From assembly GCA_030019485.1 (NCBI GenBank), contig JASEEW010000073.1:1-8882 (forward strand): DNA of 8,882 bases, given 5' to 3'. Every line of letters begins with the position of its first letter. The stretch's first letter is position 1. The position numbers were made by a program, and so were the translations under genes. Below are positions 5,839-8,882 of the stretch, piece after piece. The notes under the pieces are model-generated. The model searched no databases. It was not told where the DNA came from and was given only the letters and a program-made list of their open reading frames with translations. The DNA is from Thermoplasmatales archaeon. GTDB lineage: Archaea > Thermoplasmatota > JASEFT01 > JAUWIS01.

Positions 5839-8800
5839 ATGGGCGTAATAACAAGGATAGCAGGACCTGTTGTGAATGCAAAAGGGATGAGAGGCTCCAG
5901 AATGTATGATGTTGTAAACGTCGGTAAGGAGAAACTCATTGGTGAAATCATTGAATTGAAGAATGATGTTGCCACCATCCAGGTGTATGAGGAAACATCA
6001 GGTGTAACGCCTGGTGAGCCTGTTGAAAGTACAGGGAAGCCTCTTTCCGTTGAACTTGCTCCAGGGCTTATCGGTCAAATATTTGATGGAATTCAGAGGC
6101 CGCTGACACTGATTAAAAACGCTACTGGCGATTTCATTTCAAGGGGTGTTTCTGCCAGCCCGATTGACAGAAAGAAAAAATGGCACTTTAAACCAAGCGT
6201 GAAGGTGCATGACAAGGTGAAAGCTGGAGAAATTATTGGTGTTGTTCCTGAAACACCTGTTGTTGAACACAGGGTGATGACAAATCTTGAAGGGAAAATC
6301 GTTGAGATTGCTGAAGAGGGTGATTACACAGTGGAGGACAGGATAGCAAAGATTGAAACAGAAAACGGCGTAAAAGAGCAGAGTATGTTTCATTACTGGC
6401 CTGTGAGAATACCGAGACCATTTATAAAAAAGTTTGATCCTACCATGCCACTGATTACAGGTCAAAGGGTTCTTGACACATTTTTCCCTGTTGGAAAAGG
6501 TGGAACAGCAGGAATACCAGGGGGTTTCGGTACCGGGAAATGTGTAACAGGTGAAACACCAGTACTATTAGCAGATGGGGAAATAAAACCTATTTCAAAA
6601 ATATTTGCTCAGGCAAATGGGGATAGAGAAAAAAAACAGGATGAAACAATCATTCATCTAAATAAACCGTTGCGTGTTCTTTCGTTTGACGGAAAAAACA
6701 TTGTTGAAAAAGAAGTAAATATATTGTATAAAGGAAAAACAGAAAAAGTGTATGGGATAAAAACAAGAACTGGTAGAAAAGTTAAGATAACACCGTCTCA
6801 TAAACTTTTCAGGATTTTAGACTCAAGCATAGAAGAAATACCAGCATCGCAGCTGAAAGTGGGTGATTATATTGCATCGCCTAGGAAGATCGAAATAGGT
6901 AACAGGTATGTGAAATTTGATGTAAGATTTGATGCTCGTTGCATGGATAAAAACGTTTTGGAAAAAATGAAAAATATTGTTGACAAACTCACAGAAAATA
7001 TTACAAAAAAAGAATTGGCTGAAAAAATAAATGAATCCTACTATAATCTCCAGAGTTATTATGCTATGAAAAACAAACCGCCTGTGAAATTTGTAAAAAA
7101 ATTGTTTGCATTTGCTGGTCTTACATGCCCAAAAATAAAAAAAATCAAGGGAGAGACAAATAGCACACCTATTAATGTTCCAGAGATTATTGATGAAAAA
7201 TTTGCAGAGTTTCTAGGATATATCATGAGTGAGGGAACAATAAAAGCAGGTCAAACAGTTGTTTTCTATAACAATGATAAACATTTAAGAGAAAGATTTA
7301 GTATACTTTTGAAAGAACTTTTTGGGGTTAATGGAAAAATTATAAAAGAAAAAACTGTGGGTGGAATATTGGTAAACAATGCTGCCCTTGCCAGATTACT
7401 TATTTCTTTAGGTTTTCCAGAAAAACAAAAATCTAGGAGTATAGGTATACCAAAGGAATTAATGGTCTCGCCAGAGAATGTTATTTTATCATTTCTAAAA
7501 GCATACATTAAAGGTGATGGATACATAGGCAGAACAGAAACGGAGATTGCGACAGCAAGCAGGGAAATGTCAACAGGTTTATCATATCTTCTTTTGAGAT
7601 TAGGTGTGCTACATAGAGTAAAAACAAAAAAAATAGGGAAAAGGAATTATTACAGGGTTTTCATATCATCATTGGAAGCAAGCAAAATATGTGAAGAATA
7701 TAAAAAAGAAAAATATTTTGATTCATTTGATGTTGTACCGTTCACATCAGAGTTTCTTAAAAAATTTGTAAACATAAGACATGAGTTAAAAAACTATATC
7801 AGAGGAGAAAACATGACTGTTAATAAATTTAACACACTTGCCCCATACATCAAAAGCAATCCTCATAAGGAAATCCATGATTTTAAAAACAAACTAAAAG
7901 CCATATACTGTGACAAAATAATAAATATTAAGGAGATAAATAAGAAAATAGATGTGTATGACCTTGTTGTGCCAGATACACATAATTTTGTCGGAGGAAT
8001 TTATCCAATGATTTTACACAACACGGTGATCCAGCAGCTCCTTGCAAAATGGAGTGACGCAGACATTGTTGTTTATGTTGGTTGCGGTGAAAGGGGGAAT
8101 GAAATAGCTGATGTTTTGCGCGAGTTCCCTGAGCTTGTTGACCCAAGGACAGGTGAACCACTTATGAATAGAACAATGCTTATTGCAAACACATCAAACA
8201 TGCCTGTTGCTGCGAGAGAGGCATCTGTTTACACTGGAATAACGCTTGCTGAATACTACAGGGACATGGGGTATGATGTTGCACTCATGGCTGATTCAAC
8301 ATCAAGATGGGCTGAGGCTCTTAGGGAAATCTCAGGGAGGCTGGAGGAGATGCCTGGTGAAGAAGGATACCCTGCTTATCTTGCATCCAGATTAGCTGAT
8401 TTCTATGAAAGAGCAGGTTATGTTCAGACAACAGGGGATAGAAAGGCGTCCATCTCTGTCATAGGTGCTGTTTCACCACCAGGGGGGGATTTCTCAGAGC
8501 CTGTGACGCAGAACACACTAAGGATTGTGAAGGTTTTCTGGGCATTGGACCCAGAGCTTGCAGACAGACGCCATTTCCCATCCGTGAACTGGCTTAAATC
8601 ATACTCACTTTACCTGGAGCAGATGAAGGGATGGTACCATAAAAACATTGGTGTTGAATGGTTAAACATGAGGGGAAAGACAATGGCAATACTGCAGAAG
8701 GAAAGCGAACTCCAGGAAATAATACAGCTTGTCGGACCTGATGCTCTGCCTCCAAAGGACCAGATTGTTTTGGAGGCATCAAGGATGCTGAAGGAGGATT

Positions 8801-8874
8801 TTCTGCAGCAGAATGCATATCATGAAATTGACACCTACTGCCGTCAAAAAAACAGTATGAGATGCTCAGAATAA
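5839..8874 (+). CDS. atpA: A-type ATP synthase catalytic subunit A, intein-containing; 3' end frameshifted
   Basis: The 1011-codon frame encodes two extein parts around an intein. Residues 1-234 hold the beta-barrel (RIAGPVV, MYDVVNVG, IQVYEETSGV), the A-specific insertion (about 115-190) and the start of the P-loop, GGFGTGK. Residues 729-1011 resume with TVIQQLL, then GCGERGNE (Glu751 of the precursor, 257 after splicing, the likely catalytic carboxylate), DSTSRWAEALRE, GAVSPPGGDFSEPV and RRHFPSVNWL. After splicing the protein has only 517 residues against about 580-590 usual, because it stops just after FLQQNAYHEIDTYC. Reading from 8841 in the -1 frame gives PSKKQYEMLRIMLK, the expected continuation, open to the last base. 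So the gene truly extends beyond the window, and the stop at 8872-8874 reflects a base loss, an assembly error or -1 frameshifting. Confidence 0.96.
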   Translation: MGVITRIAGPVVNAKGMRGSRMYDVVNVGKEKLIGEIIELKNDVATIQVYEETSGVTPGEPVESTGKPLSVELAPGLIGQIFDGIQRPLTLIKNATGDFISRGVSASPIDRKKKWHFKPSVKVHDKVKAGEIIGVVPETPVVEHRVMTNLEGKIVEIAEEGDYTVEDRIAKIETENGVKEQSMFHYWPVRIPRPFIKKFDPTMPLITGQRVLDTFFPVGKGGTAGIPGGFGTGKCVTGETPVLLADGEIKPISKIFAQANGDREKKQDETIIHLNKPLRVLSFDGKNIVEKEVNILYKGKTEKVYGIKTRTGRKVKITPSHKLFRILDSSIEEIPASQLKVGDYIASPRKIEIGNRYVKFDVRFDARCMDKNVLEKMKNIVDKLTENITKKELAEKINESYYNLQSYYAMKNKPPVKFVKKLFAFAGLTCPKIKKIKGETNSTPINVPEIIDEKFAEFLGYIMSEGTIKAGQTVVFYNNDKHLRERFSILLKELFGVNGKIIKEKTVGGILVNNAALARLLISLGFPEKQKSRSIGIPKELMVSPENVILSFLKAYIKGDGYIGRTETEIATASREMSTGLSYLLLRLGVLHRVKTKKIGKRNYYRVFISSLEASKICEEYKKEKYFDSFDVVPFTSEFLKKFVNIRHELKNYIRGENMTVNKFNTLAPYIKSNPHKEIHDFKNKLKAIYCDKIINIKEINKKIDVYDLVVPDTHNFVGGIYPMILHNTVIQQLLAKWSDADIVVYVGCGERGNEIADVLREFPELVDPRTGEPLMNRTMLIANTSNMPVAAREASVYTGITLAEYYRDMGYDVALMADSTSRWAEALREISGRLEEMPGEEGYPAYLASRLADFYERAGYVQTTGDRKASISVIGAVSPPGGDFSEPVTQNTLRIVKVFWALDPELADRRHFPSVNWLKSYSLYLEQMKGWYHKNIGVEWLNMRGKTMAILQKESELQEIIQLVGPDALPPKDQIVLEASRMLKEDFLQQNAYHEIDTYCRQKNSMRCSE
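6541..8022 (+). mobile_element. Intein with LAGLIDADG homing endonuclease, in the atpA P-loop
   Basis: A 494-residue in-frame insertion, precursor residues 235-728, splits the P-loop between Lys and Thr of GKT. Splicing motifs are complete: Cys1 with CVTGETPVLLADG (block A), ITPSHKLF with Thr84 and His87 (block B), VYDLVVPDTHNFVGG with His481 (block F), and the end His493-Asn494 followed by Thr+1 (block G). This is a class 1 self-splicing intein. Between blocks B and F lie a helix-turn-helix-like segment (about 141-195) and an endonuclease core. The site is the one known from Pyrococcus and Thermoplasma A subunits, usually called VMA-b. The DNA is more AT-rich than the host gene: one line at 6961-7020 has 14 G/C of 60, against 31 of 60 at 8281-8340. 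Splicing must occur before ATP can bind. Confidence 0.96.
7201..7530 (+). other. LAGLIDADG (DOD) homing endonuclease core within the intein
   Basis: Two dodecapeptide motifs are visible: LGYIMSEGT (intein residues 225-233, acidic residue Glu231) and LKAYIKGDGYIG (from 319, acidic residue Asp326). Their spacing of about 95 residues is normal for a monomeric two-motif enzyme. Both metal-binding acidic positions are filled, so the nuclease could be active. It would cut an intein-less atpA allele at the P-loop coding sequence and so spread the intein. Activity is inferred from motif integrity only. Confidence 0.85.
8847..8853 (+). other. Slippery heptamer A AAA AAC at the atpA frame break
   Basis: In the zero frame the codons are CGT CAA AAA AAC AGT, so positions 8847-8853 read A AAA AAC, the canonical X XXY YYZ heptamer for -1 frameshifting. 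A slip here would continue as CAG TAT GAG, giving DTYCRQKN then QYEMLRIMLK, with family-like length and sequence. Alternatives are loss of one C in a former CCC run at 8841 (restoring DTYCPSKKQ) or of one A in this homopolymer. No stimulatory structure can be judged because the window ends 29 bases later. Confidence 0.45.
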
Positions 8875-8882
8875 TGCTAAAA

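Noticed and set aside
8791..8797. AAGGAGG upstream of the atpA slippery heptamer as a frameshift-stimulating Shine-Dalgarno
   Set aside because: It lies about 50 bases upstream; known stimulatory sites act at roughly 10-14 bases.
5839..8874. Calling atpA a pseudogene
   Set aside because: The frame is intact for more than 1000 codons with all catalytic and splicing residues. The break is one base near the end, in an essential operon, so an error or recoding is more likely than decay.

Overview
The window carries the first seven genes of an A-type (archaeal V-type) ATP synthase/ATPase operon, all on the + strand in the order H-I-K-E-C-F-A. This is the order of the methanogen aha/atp operons. 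Arginine is encoded mostly by AGA/AGG, isoleucine often by ATA, and an intein sits in the P-loop of subunit A, a place where archaeal inteins are known. Together these suggest an archaeon, probably euryarchaeal. Related operons exist in bacteria, so this is inference, and I cannot name the genus.

Layout: positions 1-375 hold no gene I can support. They contain two adjacent perfect hairpins (45-111), two oppositely oriented arrays of a degenerate 7-base repeat (147-213 and 233-303), and an array of another 7-base repeat, CCTTAAA (302-360), which contains the only TATA-like element. Then follow ahaH (376-690), atpI (694-2793), a 57-base gap containing another heptamer array, atpK (2851-3822), atpE (3822-4400), atpC (4401-5516), atpF (5513-5836) and atpA (5839 to the window end). 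Apart from the I-K gap, junctions are 0-3 bases apart or overlap, as in one polycistronic mRNA. Subunits B and D are expected just downstream but are not in the window.

The products form one membrane machine. A is the catalytic subunit of the A1 head (with B, not seen), F is part of the central rotor, C connects the rotor to the K ring, E and H are the peripheral stalks, and I with the K ring forms the ion channel. K has four tandem hairpins with residues matching the Na+ site of Enterococcus hirae NtpK, arranged to give three sites per polypeptide, which suggests Na+ coupling.

The main points for a second look are: (1) the reading frame of atpA breaks 11 codons before its apparent end, at a stretch containing the canonical slippery heptamer A AAA AAC, and the -1 frame restores a family-like sequence; (2) the 494-residue intein with a LAGLIDADG endonuclease inside the ATP-binding loop; (3) the Na+-site arithmetic of the four-hairpin K; (4) two families of 7-base-period repeats upstream of and inside the operon; (5) an unusual GGFGTGKT P-loop; (6) an N-terminal membrane segment on subunit C. 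I see no evidence for a wholly new multigene system.
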